The notes: generated by a model not told the origin, from the letters alone. Positions 38,976-48,556 are shown, numbered from the stretch's first letter. The stretch: 58,448 bases of DNA from JACPNE01 sp964444465 (GCA_964444465.1 CAYUGZ010000002.1:1-58448); one strand, 5' to 3'. Translations and numbers: made by a program.

Positions 38976-40339
38976 AAAAGAGGTTATTAGTTTTATTTAC
39001 TATAGTATTATTTTTAGTTCCATTTACTAGTGCAGTAACTGTAGATTTTGATAGTGCTAATATAAATAAAACAGGATCTATTGGAGAATTTCCATTATTA
39101 GCAATATCTCAACTTAAGTATGAGCCTTTTCCAGTGGAACCAGGAGAAAAATTTGATTTATGGATCAAAGTTAAGAATATTGGAAGTGATCTAGCAGATG
39201 ATGTTAAAGTAACATTAGTTGAAACAAAAACATTTTCTGTAGATGGATTAAATACAAGAATAATTGGAGGATTACAACCCTCACAAGAAATTCTATTAAA
39301 ATATGAAGATGTTAGAGCAGCAGATGATGCAGTAGAAGGAGTTAATGAATTAGAATTTTTATTAAGTCCTGGTGGTTCTTATGGAGATAATGTATTTTCT
39401 AAAAATTTAGATATAGAGATAAGATCTGTTGATCCTGTATTGAATATTTATGTAGAAACAGACCCTAAAGTTTTATCACAAGGTTCTCCAGCTAAATTAA
39501 ATATAACTTTAGAAAATAATGAAGACTCTATAATTGAAGATATCAAAATTAAATTGACTCTTCCTAGTGAAATAGTCCCTATAGGAACTTCTATTGAAAA
39601 GAAGTTAGATAGACTACTTCCAAATCAAAGATCTTCATTAATTTATGAGATAATACCATTAGGAGATGCACTTTCTAAAGCTTATAACATCCCTATAAAT
39701 CTAACTTATAGAGATGAAATTGGTAATAAATTTGCTATTGATGAGGCTATTGGATTGTTAGTAGGGAGCAAAATTGATTTTGATGTAAATATAAAAGAAA
39801 CAGATATTATAAAAAAAGGTCAAAAAGGGAAAATGACTATTGGTTTGTCAAATATTGGACCTTCAGATATTAAATTTTTAATTTTAGAGATAAAATCTTC
39901 TGATGAATATGAGATATTATCAAACACAAAAGAGTATATGGGTAATTTAGAGAGTGACGATTTTGAAACTTCTGAATTTAGTATATTTGTTAAGAAAAAT
40001 GATCCTAAAATAAAAGCTTTGATAACATATAAAGATAATTTTAATCAAGAAAAATCCGAAGTTAGAGAATTAATTTTAAATACATATTCTTCAAATGAAG
40101 CTAAAAAATACAATTTAGTTGAAAAGAAAAATTCTTTAATTAATTTAGTTTATTTAGCTATTATCATTTTATTATATTTAACGTGGAGTGAATGGAGAAG
40201 AACTAAAGATTTACCAAAATCAATAAAAACTGCTTTTGTTAGATTCTTAAAAGGAATTTTTAGAGTAATAAGATCATTTAGCTGGAGAAATATAAAGAGA
40301 CTTCCGAGAAGGTTGAAGAATTTATTTGATTCATTATGA
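38972..40339 (+). CDS. COG1361-like surface protein of the ABC exporter operon
   Basis: The 455 residues begin with a signal peptide (LLVLFTIVLFLVPFTSA). Repeated Ig-like beta domains follow, such as SQLKYEPFPVEPGEKFDLWIKVKNIG and DPKVLSQGSPAKLNITLEN, typical of COG1361 (S-layer related) CARDB-like domains. A single membrane helix (LVYLAIIILLYLTW, near residue 395) and a strongly basic cytoplasmic tail end the protein. It overlaps the ATPase end and the first permease start by 4 bp each. It may act like a periplasmic adaptor of MacB systems. Confidence 0.85.
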   Translation: MKKRLLVLFTIVLFLVPFTSAVTVDFDSANINKTGSIGEFPLLAISQLKYEPFPVEPGEKFDLWIKVKNIGSDLADDVKVTLVETKTFSVDGLNTRIIGGLQPSQEILLKYEDVRAADDAVEGVNELEFLLSPGGSYGDNVFSKNLDIEIRSVDPVLNIYVETDPKVLSQGSPAKLNITLENNEDSIIEDIKIKLTLPSEIVPIGTSIEKKLDRLLPNQRSSLIYEIIPLGDALSKAYNIPINLTYRDEIGNKFAIDEAIGLLVGSKIDFDVNIKETDIIKKGQKGKMTIGLSNIGPSDIKFLILEIKSSDEYEILSNTKEYMGNLESDDFETSEFSIFVKKNDPKIKALITYKDNFNQEKSEVRELILNTYSSNEAKKYNLVEKKNSLINLVYLAIIILLYLTWSEWRRTKDLPKSIKTAFVRFLKGIFRVIRSFSWRNIKRLPRRLKNLFDSL

Positions 40340-41523
40340 TATCTGATTATTTTCATGTAGCCTTAATAAACATAAAACATAGAAAATTAAGGGCTTGGTT
40401 AACTGTTATAGGGATAGTTATAGGTGTAGGTGCAGTTGTAACTTTATTATTAGTTTCTCAAGGTTTAGAAAATGCAATTATAGAACAATTTAATCAAATA
40501 GGCGCTAATAGAATTTATGTTTTTCCGAAAACACAACTTGTTGGTTCTTTTGAATCTGCTTTAACAGAAAAAGATCAAGATACAATTGATTCGGTGGCAG
40601 GAGTAGATTGGACGATAGGTTACAAATTAACGGGAGCTGAAATAAAGTTTGGAAGGGAAAAAGATTTTTCCCCATTTATAATTTCCATTCAAACTAATGG
40701 ATTGAAAGAAAAATTAAAAGATGTGTTTTTCTTCACACCTCAAAAAGGTAGGTTGTTTAATAGTGGGGAAAGAAAGTCAGTTTTTATAGGACATAATATT
40801 GCATTTGAAGTTTTTGATGGAGATGTTAGTATTGGGGGAAATCTAAAAATTAATGATGTTAAATTTAAAGTAATTGGGGTAGCTTCTAGATTAGGCACAC
40901 CAGATGATAATAATATATTAATTCCAGAAGAAGACTTTATAGAATTGTTTCCTAGTTTTAGTAATGAATTAGCATTTATAGAAGTAAAAGCCACAGATGG
41001 AAGTAATGTAAATGATGTAGCTAATAAAATTGAAAAAAGATTAGAAGACAAAAGAGATGATGAAAACTTTAGTGTAGACACCCCAGAAAGTTTTTTAGAG
41101 TCATTACAAACTGTCTTAGCTATAGTTCAAATTGTTTTAGGAGGAATAGCAGCTATATCTTTAGTAGTAGGAGGGATAGGAATAGCTAATTCGATGTTTA
41201 CATCAGTTTTAGAAAGAACAAGAGAGATAGGAATAATGAAAGCTATAGGGGCAAGAAATTCAGAGATATTAAGTATATTTTTAGCAGAAGCTGCAATTAT
41301 AGGATTTGTTGGTGGAGTTCTAGGATTAATTTTAGGCATTAGTGTCTCATTATTAATACAAAAAATTGTAGTTAGTGCTGGTTTTGGATTGTTAAAGATA
41401 ATTGTAACCCCTGGAATAATAATATTTGGATTGTTTTTTGCTGCTTTTATTGGGATTATCTCAGGGATAATTCCCGCTTATAGAGCATCAAAGCAAAAAC
41501 CTATAGATGCATTGAGGTCATAA
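40336..41523 (+). CDS. FtsX/MacB-like ABC permease (first copy)
   Basis: The 395 residues have the MacB layout: an N-terminal helix (WLTVIGIVIGVGAVVTLLL), a large extracellular domain (about residues 45-260) and three C-terminal helices around GGIGIANSMFTSVLERTREIGIMKAIGA, the FtsX coupling segment. It pairs with the second permease, whose ATG shares a base with its stop. Together with the ATPase it probably exports a lipid, peptide or protein. Confidence 0.93.
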   Translation: MISDYFHVALINIKHRKLRAWLTVIGIVIGVGAVVTLLLVSQGLENAIIEQFNQIGANRIYVFPKTQLVGSFESALTEKDQDTIDSVAGVDWTIGYKLTGAEIKFGREKDFSPFIISIQTNGLKEKLKDVFFFTPQKGRLFNSGERKSVFIGHNIAFEVFDGDVSIGGNLKINDVKFKVIGVASRLGTPDDNNILIPEEDFIELFPSFSNELAFIEVKATDGSNVNDVANKIEKRLEDKRDDENFSVDTPESFLESLQTVLAIVQIVLGGIAAISLVVGGIGIANSMFTSVLERTREIGIMKAIGARNSEILSIFLAEAAIIGFVGGVLGLILGISVSLLIQKIVVSAGFGLLKIIVTPGIIIFGLFFAAFIGIISGIIPAYRASKQKPIDALRS

Positions 41524-42707
41524 TGGATGTAAAAGAAATAATAAGATTAGCATTAAGGAATCTAATAAGAAGAAAAATTAGATCTGGATTAACAGTTATA
41601 GGAATGGTGATAGGTATAATGGCCATTATCTCATTAATCTCTTTATCTCAAGGATTAGAAGAGTCAATAGCTGGACAATTTTCTAGATTAGGGGCCAATA
41701 ATATTATTATCTTACAAAAAGGATTAAGTGGACCACCAATTGGTTCAAAAGTTTTATCAAGTAGAGATGTAGAATTTCTAAGAAAATTTAATGAGTTTGA
41801 TAAAGTTCTTCCACTATACACTAAATCTGCTGAGATTGAATTTAACAACCAAAAAATAATATCTTTAATTTCAGGAACGGATGCAGATCTATCAGATGAG
41901 AGAATTGAATTATTAAGTTTAGAGTTTGAGAAAGGGAGAAATTTAGGAGAATCATCTAGTGGAACTGTGATAATTGGAAATGGAATAGCAGAAAGAACAT
42001 TTGATAAAAAAATATTTGTGAATTCTAAAATAAAAATACAAGATAAATCATTTAGAGTTGTAGGAATCTTAAAAAAAGAAGGTGGAGATTTTAACAGATT
42101 AATTGCATTAACTGGAGAAGATATAAAAGATTTATTTGATATTGGAGATTCTGTTAATGCTATTAATGGTAGAGTTAAAGAAGGGGTAGATATAAATGCT
42201 TTAGTTGATAAAGTTAAAGAAGATTTAGAAGATTTTAGAAATGCTGAAGATATTGAAGTTCAAACACCAGCTGATTTACAAGAACAATTTTCAAATATAC
42301 TTGGAGTAGTAAGTATCGTTGTTATTGGAATAGCTGCTATCTCATTAGTTGTAGGAGGGATAGGAATAGCTAATTCAATGTTCACTTCAGTTTTAGAAAG
42401 AACAAGAGAGATAGGAATAATGAAGGCTATAGGGGCAAGAAATCCTGAAATATTAAGTATATTTTTAGCAGAAGCTGCGATTATAGGATTGTTTGGAGGA
42501 TCTATTGGGATTATTTTAGGAATCTCAATTGCTTATCTAATAAAGTTAGGGGCTTCTTTAGGAGGTATAACAATCAATATATCGTTTCAATTAAATATTA
42601 TCTTATTTGCTTTAGTTTTTTCAATGATTATAGGAATAACTTCTGGGTTGTGGCCAGCCATACAAGCATCAAAACAAAAGCCTGTTGACTCATTAAGGTA
42701 TGAATAA
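41523..42707 (+). CDS. FtsX/MacB-like ABC permease (second copy)
   Basis: This 394-residue paralogue has the same topology as the first permease. Their extracellular domains are clearly diverged, but the coupling region is nearly identical at the DNA level (about 94% over 137 bp, 41167-41303 against 42351-42487). A heterodimeric transporter is likely. It ends the operon; the convergent MscS gene lies 4 bp away. Confidence 0.93.
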   Translation: MDVKEIIRLALRNLIRRKIRSGLTVIGMVIGIMAIISLISLSQGLEESIAGQFSRLGANNIIILQKGLSGPPIGSKVLSSRDVEFLRKFNEFDKVLPLYTKSAEIEFNNQKIISLISGTDADLSDERIELLSLEFEKGRNLGESSSGTVIIGNGIAERTFDKKIFVNSKIKIQDKSFRVVGILKKEGGDFNRLIALTGEDIKDLFDIGDSVNAINGRVKEGVDINALVDKVKEDLEDFRNAEDIEVQTPADLQEQFSNILGVVSIVVIGIAAISLVVGGIGIANSMFTSVLERTREIGIMKAIGARNPEILSIFLAEAAIIGLFGGSIGIILGISIAYLIKLGASLGGITINISFQLNIILFALVFSMIIGITSGLWPAIQASKQKPVDSLRYE

Positions 42708-42711
42708 AATA

Positions 42712-43257
42712 TTATTTTTTTAATATGACAACTTCATTTTTGGTTAACATAGAGTTAGGAATGTAAACTGTGTCTTTCTTTTTTGTAATGATTCTTGTTT
42801 CAACTAAATTGACATGAACAACTTTTCCTTCTATATTTTTAACTTTAATGTTATCTCCTGATTTTATTTTATCTTTTTGGTGAATCATAAAACCAGCAAC
42901 TATGTTAGGAATAAAATCTTTAAATGCTAATATGATAAATCCAACTAATATAACTAAAATTATTGTTAATAAGATATATAACAAAGTAGTTGTCAATCCA
43001 AGTTGATTAAGTGCCATTATTATTGCTATAAAATAGATAATATATTTGACTATAGAACTAGAAAATTCTTCTATTTGAATTTTAACTCCTGCTTGTTCTT
43101 TAAGAATTCTGTTTGTTTCTAATTCATGTAATATTTTTTTTGTTAGATTACTCAAAATTCTTGCCACTACAAAACCAATCAATAAAATAATTATTGCAGT
43201 TATTAATTTAATAATTATATTTTGAGCATTTAAATCAAACAAACTAAAATCTACCAT
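42712..43257 (-). CDS. MscS-family mechanosensitive channel
   Basis: The 181-residue protein has three membrane helices and the MscS pore and beta-domain pattern: a C-terminal helix ILAFKDFIPNIVAGFMI, then GDNIKVKNIEGKVVHVNLVETRIITKK and PNSMLTKNE (compare IPNSxLxxxxI). It is short: the C-terminal alpha/beta cage domain is almost absent. It likely acts in osmotic release. It stands alone between two plus-strand genes. Confidence 0.88.
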   Translation of the reverse strand: MVDFSLFDLNAQNIIIKLITAIIILLIGFVVARILSNLTKKILHELETNRILKEQAGVKIQIEEFSSSIVKYIIYFIAIIMALNQLGLTTTLLYILLTIILVILVGFIILAFKDFIPNIVAGFMIHQKDKIKSGDNIKVKNIEGKVVHVNLVETRIITKKKDTVYIPNSMLTKNEVVILKK

Positions 43258-43318
43258 CTATAAACATCGATAATTAAGTTTAAAAAACTTTTTATAGAAT
43301 ATAAATTCGTTATTTAAA

Positions 43319-44152
43319 ATGCCAATTAATGCTAAACCGGAATTTTTAAGAGCAAGAGCGAAGTACTCTGAAGCCAGTACAATAAATGAAAAATTGAAAG
43401 CATTACATGAAATGCTTCAAACTGCTCCAAAACATAAAGGTAGTGAAGTTTTAATCGCAGATATAAATTCTAAAATAGCTAAGTTTAAAAGATTAGCAGA
43501 AAAAGAAGCTTCACAAAAAAAAGGAAGAGCTAAATTCTCAATAAAAAAAGAAGGATCAGCTACAGTATGTTTAGTGGGGACTACAAATTCTGGAAAATCT
43601 ACTTTATTAAAAAAATTAACGAATGCCAAGCCAGAGATAGCTCTTTACCCTTTTACAACAAAAGTTCCACAAGTAGGAACATTAGATTATCATGGAGTTA
43701 AATTACAAGTTATAGAAATTCCTTCTATAACTAAAAGATTTAGGGATACTAAAAATGGATTGGCTTTTCTTAGTATAGCTAGAACTTCAGATATCTTAGT
43801 CTTAATGTTTAATAATGATAAAGAGAAAAAACTTTTAGATCTAGAATTATATGATGTAGATCCCCCAAAATTAATTTTTAAAAATCAATCCAATCTAAAA
43901 GATAGAATTTGGAATAAATTAGGATTGATAAAAGTTTATACAAAACAACCTGGAAAAGAAAAAGAATTTCCTCCAGTTTCACTGAAAAAAAATTCTTGTG
44001 TAAGAGATTTGGCTGAACATGTTCATAAAGATTTTATTGAAAAATTTAAATTTGCTAGAATTTGGGGAAAATCTGTTAAATTTAATTCTCAAAGAGTTGG
44101 TTTGGATCATATTTTAAAAGATGAAGATATAGTAGAATTGCATACAAATTAA
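43319..44152 (+). CDS. DRG/Obg-like GTPase with TGS domain, degenerate
   Basis: The 277 residues have a helical N-terminus, then P-loop GTTNSGKST (residues 87-95) and the Obg-like TKVPQVGTL switch I region. The G3 motif is EIPSI in place of DxPG, and no NKxD (G4) is found: the sequence passes from NQSNLKDRIWNKLGLIKVYTK straight into the TGS domain (about residues 200-275, RDLAEHVHKDFIEKFKFARIWG). DRG proteins are usually about 370 residues. Nucleotide hydrolysis is doubtful; RNA or ribosome binding through TGS is likely kept. Confidence 0.82.
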   Translation: MPINAKPEFLRARAKYSEASTINEKLKALHEMLQTAPKHKGSEVLIADINSKIAKFKRLAEKEASQKKGRAKFSIKKEGSATVCLVGTTNSGKSTLLKKLTNAKPEIALYPFTTKVPQVGTLDYHGVKLQVIEIPSITKRFRDTKNGLAFLSIARTSDILVLMFNNDKEKKLLDLELYDVDPPKLIFKNQSNLKDRIWNKLGLIKVYTKQPGKEKEFPPVSLKKNSCVRDLAEHVHKDFIEKFKFARIWGKSVKFNSQRVGLDHILKDEDIVELHTN

Positions 44153-44623
44153 CTAAATAACATTGAAACAGATTGGAACATCTTCTTCGGATCCTCTATC
44201 AAAGAAAATAGCGCAATTTAATCCTTTTCCCAAGCCTAATGTTAAATATTTAAATTCTCTTTCTGAGCCACCCCTACAGTAATGTTTTCCACATCCATTG
44301 ATATAATCTGATCCTTTGAAAACTTCATCTTTATCTACTCCAGATAGTTCATCAGGATACCAAAAAAACTTAACTAAAGAATTTGTACCAAAAGGATCTC
44401 CAGTTTTTACTTTAAAATATACATATTTACCCAATTTTACATTCATTAATCTATCTTGAACATAATTTTCTCCATCAATAGAAATAAACACTTCCGTTAA
44501 TTCTCTATCTTCATAACCCCTTGTATTCTTTTTAATAAAACTTCCAGTATAACTAAAGCTTAGAAGACCTACAACTAATAAAGAAATAAAAGCTACAAAT
44601 AAAACTTTTGTATCATTCTCCAT
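44153..44623 (-). CDS. Membrane-anchored secreted protein, paralogue of the 23.5-kb gene
   Basis: The 156 residues have an N-terminal helix (VLFVAFISLLVVGLLSFSY) followed by TGSF, then a beta-rich outer domain with four Cys (NGCGKHYC, LNCAIFF, VPICFNVI). Cys spacing and the ending EEDVPICFNVI match the protein at 23513-23950. Its stop abuts the GTPase stop on the other strand. No known family. Confidence 0.6.
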   Translation of the reverse strand: MENDTKVLFVAFISLLVVGLLSFSYTGSFIKKNTRGYEDRELTEVFISIDGENYVQDRLMNVKLGKYVYFKVKTGDPFGTNSLVKFFWYPDELSGVDKDEVFKGSDYINGCGKHYCRGGSEREFKYLTLGLGKGLNCAIFFDRGSEEDVPICFNVI

Positions 44624-44678
44624 TTATTGATACTAATTAACTAATATTTAAAGATTACTTAAAAATTCCATAATAAAT

Positions 44679-45023
44679 TTATATTTCTAAATCTGAATCT
44701 TGTGTATACTTAATATTCTTTTTTAATGCAATTTCTGCTTTATAAAGTTCTATTCCCATATCAGCTGCATGTTGCAAACTAGAAATCATTTCTTCTTTTA
44801 TCAATGTATTAACTATCTCTATAGCTGTTTTTCCTTTTATTTCAGCTCTTAATTTATTATCTGGAGAGGTACAATATCCTACTTTTATCAATTTGTCTTC
44901 TTGATCTACTTTAATTAGAAAATATCCTTTAGGATCCATCACCCAATCCTTTATTTTATCATATTTAGCTTCTACAATCTTATCAGAAACTTTTTCTATA
45001 TCCCACCACTTACCTTTTATCAT
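44679..45023 (-). CDS. DUF4346-family protein
   Basis: The 114-residue protein has DPKGYFLIKVDQ, then IKGKTAIEIVNTLIKE and HAADMGIELYKAEIAL, the conserved blocks of DUF4346. That domain is also found fused to dihydropteroate-synthase-like or methyltransferase proteins in archaea. Function unknown. The ATG at 45023 is chosen; the TTG at 45044 would add seven residues. It lies 66 bp downstream of thermosome on the same strand. Confidence 0.75.
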   Translation of the reverse strand: MIKGKWWDIEKVSDKIVEAKYDKIKDWVMDPKGYFLIKVDQEDKLIKVGYCTSPDNKLRAEIKGKTAIEIVNTLIKEEMISSLQHAADMGIELYKAEIALKKNIKYTQDSDLEI

Positions 45024-45089
45024 AAAATTTTGAGAATCAATCAATATTTGAATCTTGTCAACTAAATATTATTTTTATTATTCTTAAAG

Positions 45090-46737
45090 TTACATCATTC
45101 CAGGTGGCATTCCACCCATTCCACCAGGAGGCATTCCTGCTCCACCTTTATCTCCAACCCCTGCTATAATATCATCAATTCTTAATATTAACTCAGCAAC
45201 TTCAGAAGCTGATTTAACTGCTTGTGTCTTAATTTTTAATGGTTCAATAACTCCTGAGTTCCATGCATCTCCAACCTTTCCACTAAATACATCTATTCCA
45301 GCCCATTTAACATTTTTATCATGTTGACTTTTCAATTCTGTTAACATATCAATTGGATCTAATCCAGCATTTTCTGCCAAAGTTCTTGGAATTATCTCTA
45401 TAGAATCTGCAAACGCCAATACTGCCAATTGTTCTCTTCCTGATAAACTATTAGCATAATCTCTTAGTTGTTTAGCTGTTTCTACTTCAGGTGCTCCAGC
45501 CCCTGCAACAACTTTTCCATCTCTTAATGCAGCTGCAACATCACCAATAGCATCTTTCATAGCTCTTTCAACTTCATCAACTACATGTTCAGTTCCACCT
45601 CTAACTAAAATTGTTACTGCTTTTGGATTTGAACATTCTTTAACAATAGTCATCTCTTCATCTCCAATTTTTGTTTCTTCTACTACTCCAGAACTTCCTA
45701 ATTCTTCATTAGATAATTCTTTTAAGTTTGTTATCACTTTAGCTCCTGTTGCTCTTGCTAATTTATCCATATCTGATTTCTTAACTCTTCTACAAGCATA
45801 AATGTTTGATTTAGCTAAATAATGTTGAGCGATGTCATCAATACCTTTTTGACAAAATACAACATTAGCTCCAGAACTTATTATTTTATCTGTCATCTCT
45901 TTTAACATTCTTTCTTCTTGATCAATAAATTCTTGTAATTTTAAAGGATCATTTATCTCTATTTTAGCATCTGTTTCTGTTGATTTAATCTCTATTGCTG
46001 TATCTAATAACAAAATTTTAGCTCCTTTAATAACTCTAGGCATTCCTGAATGAACTCTTTCTTTATCTAATAAGATTCCTTTAATCAATTCAGAATCTTC
46101 AGTTCCATCCCCAACTTTTTTTTCTAATTTAACATTGTCAATATCAATATGTAAAGTATCATTCTCTTTATCTGCAACCATTTTGATTCCTTCTACAGTT
46201 AAATCTGCTAATTTTTCTTTAGAAGCTTCTGCTCCTTTTCCAGTCATTGCAGTAATAGCAATACTTTTTAGAATTTCATTATCTGATTCAGAAATATCTT
46301 CAGCGATAGAAGCAAGAATTTCTTGAGCTTTATCAGCAGCTAATCTATAACCTTTAGCTATAACAGTTGGATGTATATCTTTTTCTAATAAATCTTCAGC
46401 ACTCTTTAATAATTCTCCAGCCAATACAACAGCTGTAGTAGTTNNNNNNNNNNGTAGTTCCATCTCCAACTTGATTCTCTTGAGTTTTAGCTACCTCTAC
46501 TAACATTTTAGCAGCTGGGTTTTCTATATTCATCTCTTCTAAAATTGTTACACCGTCATTTGTAACTGTAACATCACCTAAAGAATCTACAATCATTTTA
46601 TCCATTCCTTTAGGTCCTAAAGTAGTTCTAACTGTCTCAGCTACTTGTTTAGCAGCTAGTATATTACTCCTTTGAGCATCTTTTCCCATTGTTCTTTGGT
46701 ATCCTTCGGGAAGTATAAATATTGGCTGTGTTGTCAT
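45090..46737 (-). CDS. thsA: Thermosome (group II chaperonin) subunit, interrupted by a 10-N gap
   Basis: The protein starts TTQPIFILPEGYQR and contains TTLGPKGMDKM, NDGVTIL, VGDGTT (catalytic nucleotide site), GAGAPEVE, and ends in a Gly-Met rich tail (PPGGMGGMPPGMM). Ten N at 46444-46453 break the frame. The flanking bases repeat GTAGTT on both sides; collapsing N plus one copy (16 nt) restores a single frame of about 543 residues with an ideal GDGTTTAVV. So the gap is an assembly artefact, not a mutation. A ribosome binding site AAGGAG (46750-46745) lies before the ATG. It folds proteins with prefoldin. Confidence 0.95.
46444..46453. other. Assembly gap (10 N) inside thermosome gene
   Basis: Ten N lie between GTAGTAGTT and GTAGTTCCAT. 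The repeated GTAGTT on both sides indicates two contig ends that overlap by 6 bp and were joined with a standard gap instead of merged. Confidence 0.9.
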
Positions 46738-46832
46738 TTTTTATCTCCTTATCTATTAATATAGAAGCCTCTTTTCCTAGGTAGGATGACTTAAATTCTA
46801 TATTTAAATCTTTCTATCCTTCACTATAATCC

Positions 46833-46842
46833 TATTTATATA
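46833..46842 (+). promoter_or_regulatory. TATA box for pyrG
   Basis: TATTTATATA is about 31 nt before the pyrG ATG at 46869, in the 131-bp spacer shared with the divergent thermosome gene. Confidence 0.5.
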
Positions 46843-46868
46843 CTATGGTTAGTTTTCTATAAAACGGG

Positions 46869-48551
46869 ATGGTTCGTAAAGAAGATTTAGCAAATAAAAC
46901 ACCAGATGAGTTCTTTTCATCTTTTCCAGAGGGTTATATCTCAGGTAGAACTAAATACATCATAGTTTCTGGATCAGTTATATCAGGAGTAGGAAAAGGA
47001 ACTTTTACTTCTTCTTTGTGTAATGTATTAAAATGGAATGGGTTTAGAGTACACCCTATAAAATTTGATGGTTATTTAAATTATGATGCGGGTACATTAA
47101 ACCCTTTTAGGCATGGTGAAGTATTTGTGTTAGATGATGGAACTGAATGTGATTTAGATTTAGGATCATATGAAAGAATGACTAACCAAAATTTAACAAA
47201 AGACAACTACTTAACGTCTGGTAAAATCTTTAAAAATATAATAGATAAAGAGAGAGCTGGATTGTATTTAGGAAGAGATGTTCAATTTGTCCCACATGTA
47301 AGTGGAGAGATTAAACATTTCATAAGAAAATGTTCCATTAACCATTCTCCAGATATTGTGATTATAGAAGTTGGTGGAACTGTGGGGGATTTAGAAAATT
47401 CTTATTTCTTAGAAGCAATGAGAGAATTAGCATATGAAGAAAATAAAGATAATGTTTGTTTTGTTAATGTAACTTATATCTTAAGACCTGGAACTTTAGG
47501 AGAACATAAAAGTAAAGCAGCTCAATTAGGAATAAGAACTTTAATGGAAAGAGGAATACAACCAAATATCATTGTTTGTAGAAGTGAAGAAGAAATTAAA
47601 GATAGTATAAAAGAAAAAATAAGCATAAGTTCAAATGTCCCTATGAATAGAGTGATTAATCTCTATGATGTTGAAACAATATATGATATTCCTCTATTCC
47701 TTAAAGAAAAAGGGATAGATAAAATGATTTTAGATACTTTAGGATTAGAAAATAAAAAACCACATTTAATAGACCCAAATGAATGGAATAATTTAGTAAA
47801 CAAGATAGGTAGTTCTAATAAAAATATCACAATTGCTATTACTGGAAAATATACAGGGGTTCATGATTCTTATTTGAGTATACTAAATGCAATTGAACAT
47901 TCTGCACCTTATCTAAATGCAAAAATAAATCTAAAATGGATAGAAACTACAAATCTAAACAAAGATAGTGTAAAAGAAGAACTAAAAGATATTGATGGAA
48001 TTATAGTTCCAGGTGGATTTGGAGAGAGAGGTATTGAAGGAAAAATTGAATGTATCAAACATTGTAGGGAAAATAAAATCCCTTTCTTAGGATTATGTTA
48101 TGGATTTCAAATGGCTGTCATTGAATTTGCAAGAAATGTTTGTAATTTAAAAGATGCAAATACTACAGAAATAAAACAAACAGAAGATCCCGTTGTTTAT
48201 ATCTTACCAGAACAAGAAGAAATAAAAGATTTAGGTGGGACAATGAGGCTAGGTGGATTTGATATGGATATTAAAAAAGAAACTTTAGCTTTTAGATTAT
48301 ATAAAAATGACAAAATTAGAGAAAGATTTAGACATAGATACAATGTTAATCCAAAGTACATAGAAATATTAGAAAAAAATGGAATGATTTTTTCGGGAGT
48401 AGCCCCTGAAAAAAAGATAATGCAAATTCTAGAATTAAAAGACCATCCTTATTTTTTAGGAACTCAATATCATGCTGAGTTTACTTCTAAACCTTTAAAT
48501 CCAAGTCCTCTTTTTGTAGGATTTATAGAAGCTTGTTTGAATAAAAAATAG
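46869..48551 (+). CDS. pyrG: CTP synthase
   Basis: This 560-residue enzyme makes CTP from UTP, ATP and glutamine. The synthase half shows SGSVISGVGKG, KFDGYLNYDAGTLNPFRHGEVFV and VGGTVGDLE. The glutaminase half has the nucleophile Cys in GLCYGFQ and the H-x-E pair in YHAEF. It has an N-terminal extension of about 25 residues before KYIIVSGS, and several usually invariant residues differ (GGVVSGLGKG, KxDPYLN and HPE are altered), so it is a divergent copy. It is one of three pyr genes in this window. Confidence 0.94.
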   Translation: MVRKEDLANKTPDEFFSSFPEGYISGRTKYIIVSGSVISGVGKGTFTSSLCNVLKWNGFRVHPIKFDGYLNYDAGTLNPFRHGEVFVLDDGTECDLDLGSYERMTNQNLTKDNYLTSGKIFKNIIDKERAGLYLGRDVQFVPHVSGEIKHFIRKCSINHSPDIVIIEVGGTVGDLENSYFLEAMRELAYEENKDNVCFVNVTYILRPGTLGEHKSKAAQLGIRTLMERGIQPNIIVCRSEEEIKDSIKEKISISSNVPMNRVINLYDVETIYDIPLFLKEKGIDKMILDTLGLENKKPHLIDPNEWNNLVNKIGSSNKNITIAITGKYTGVHDSYLSILNAIEHSAPYLNAKINLKWIETTNLNKDSVKEELKDIDGIIVPGGFGERGIEGKIECIKHCRENKIPFLGLCYGFQMAVIEFARNVCNLKDANTTEIKQTEDPVVYILPEQEEIKDLGGTMRLGGFDMDIKKETLAFRLYKNDKIRERFRHRYNVNPKYIEILEKNGMIFSGVAPEKKIMQILELKDHPYFLGTQYHAEFTSKPLNPSPLFVGFIEACLNKK

Positions 48552-48556
48552 AAAAT

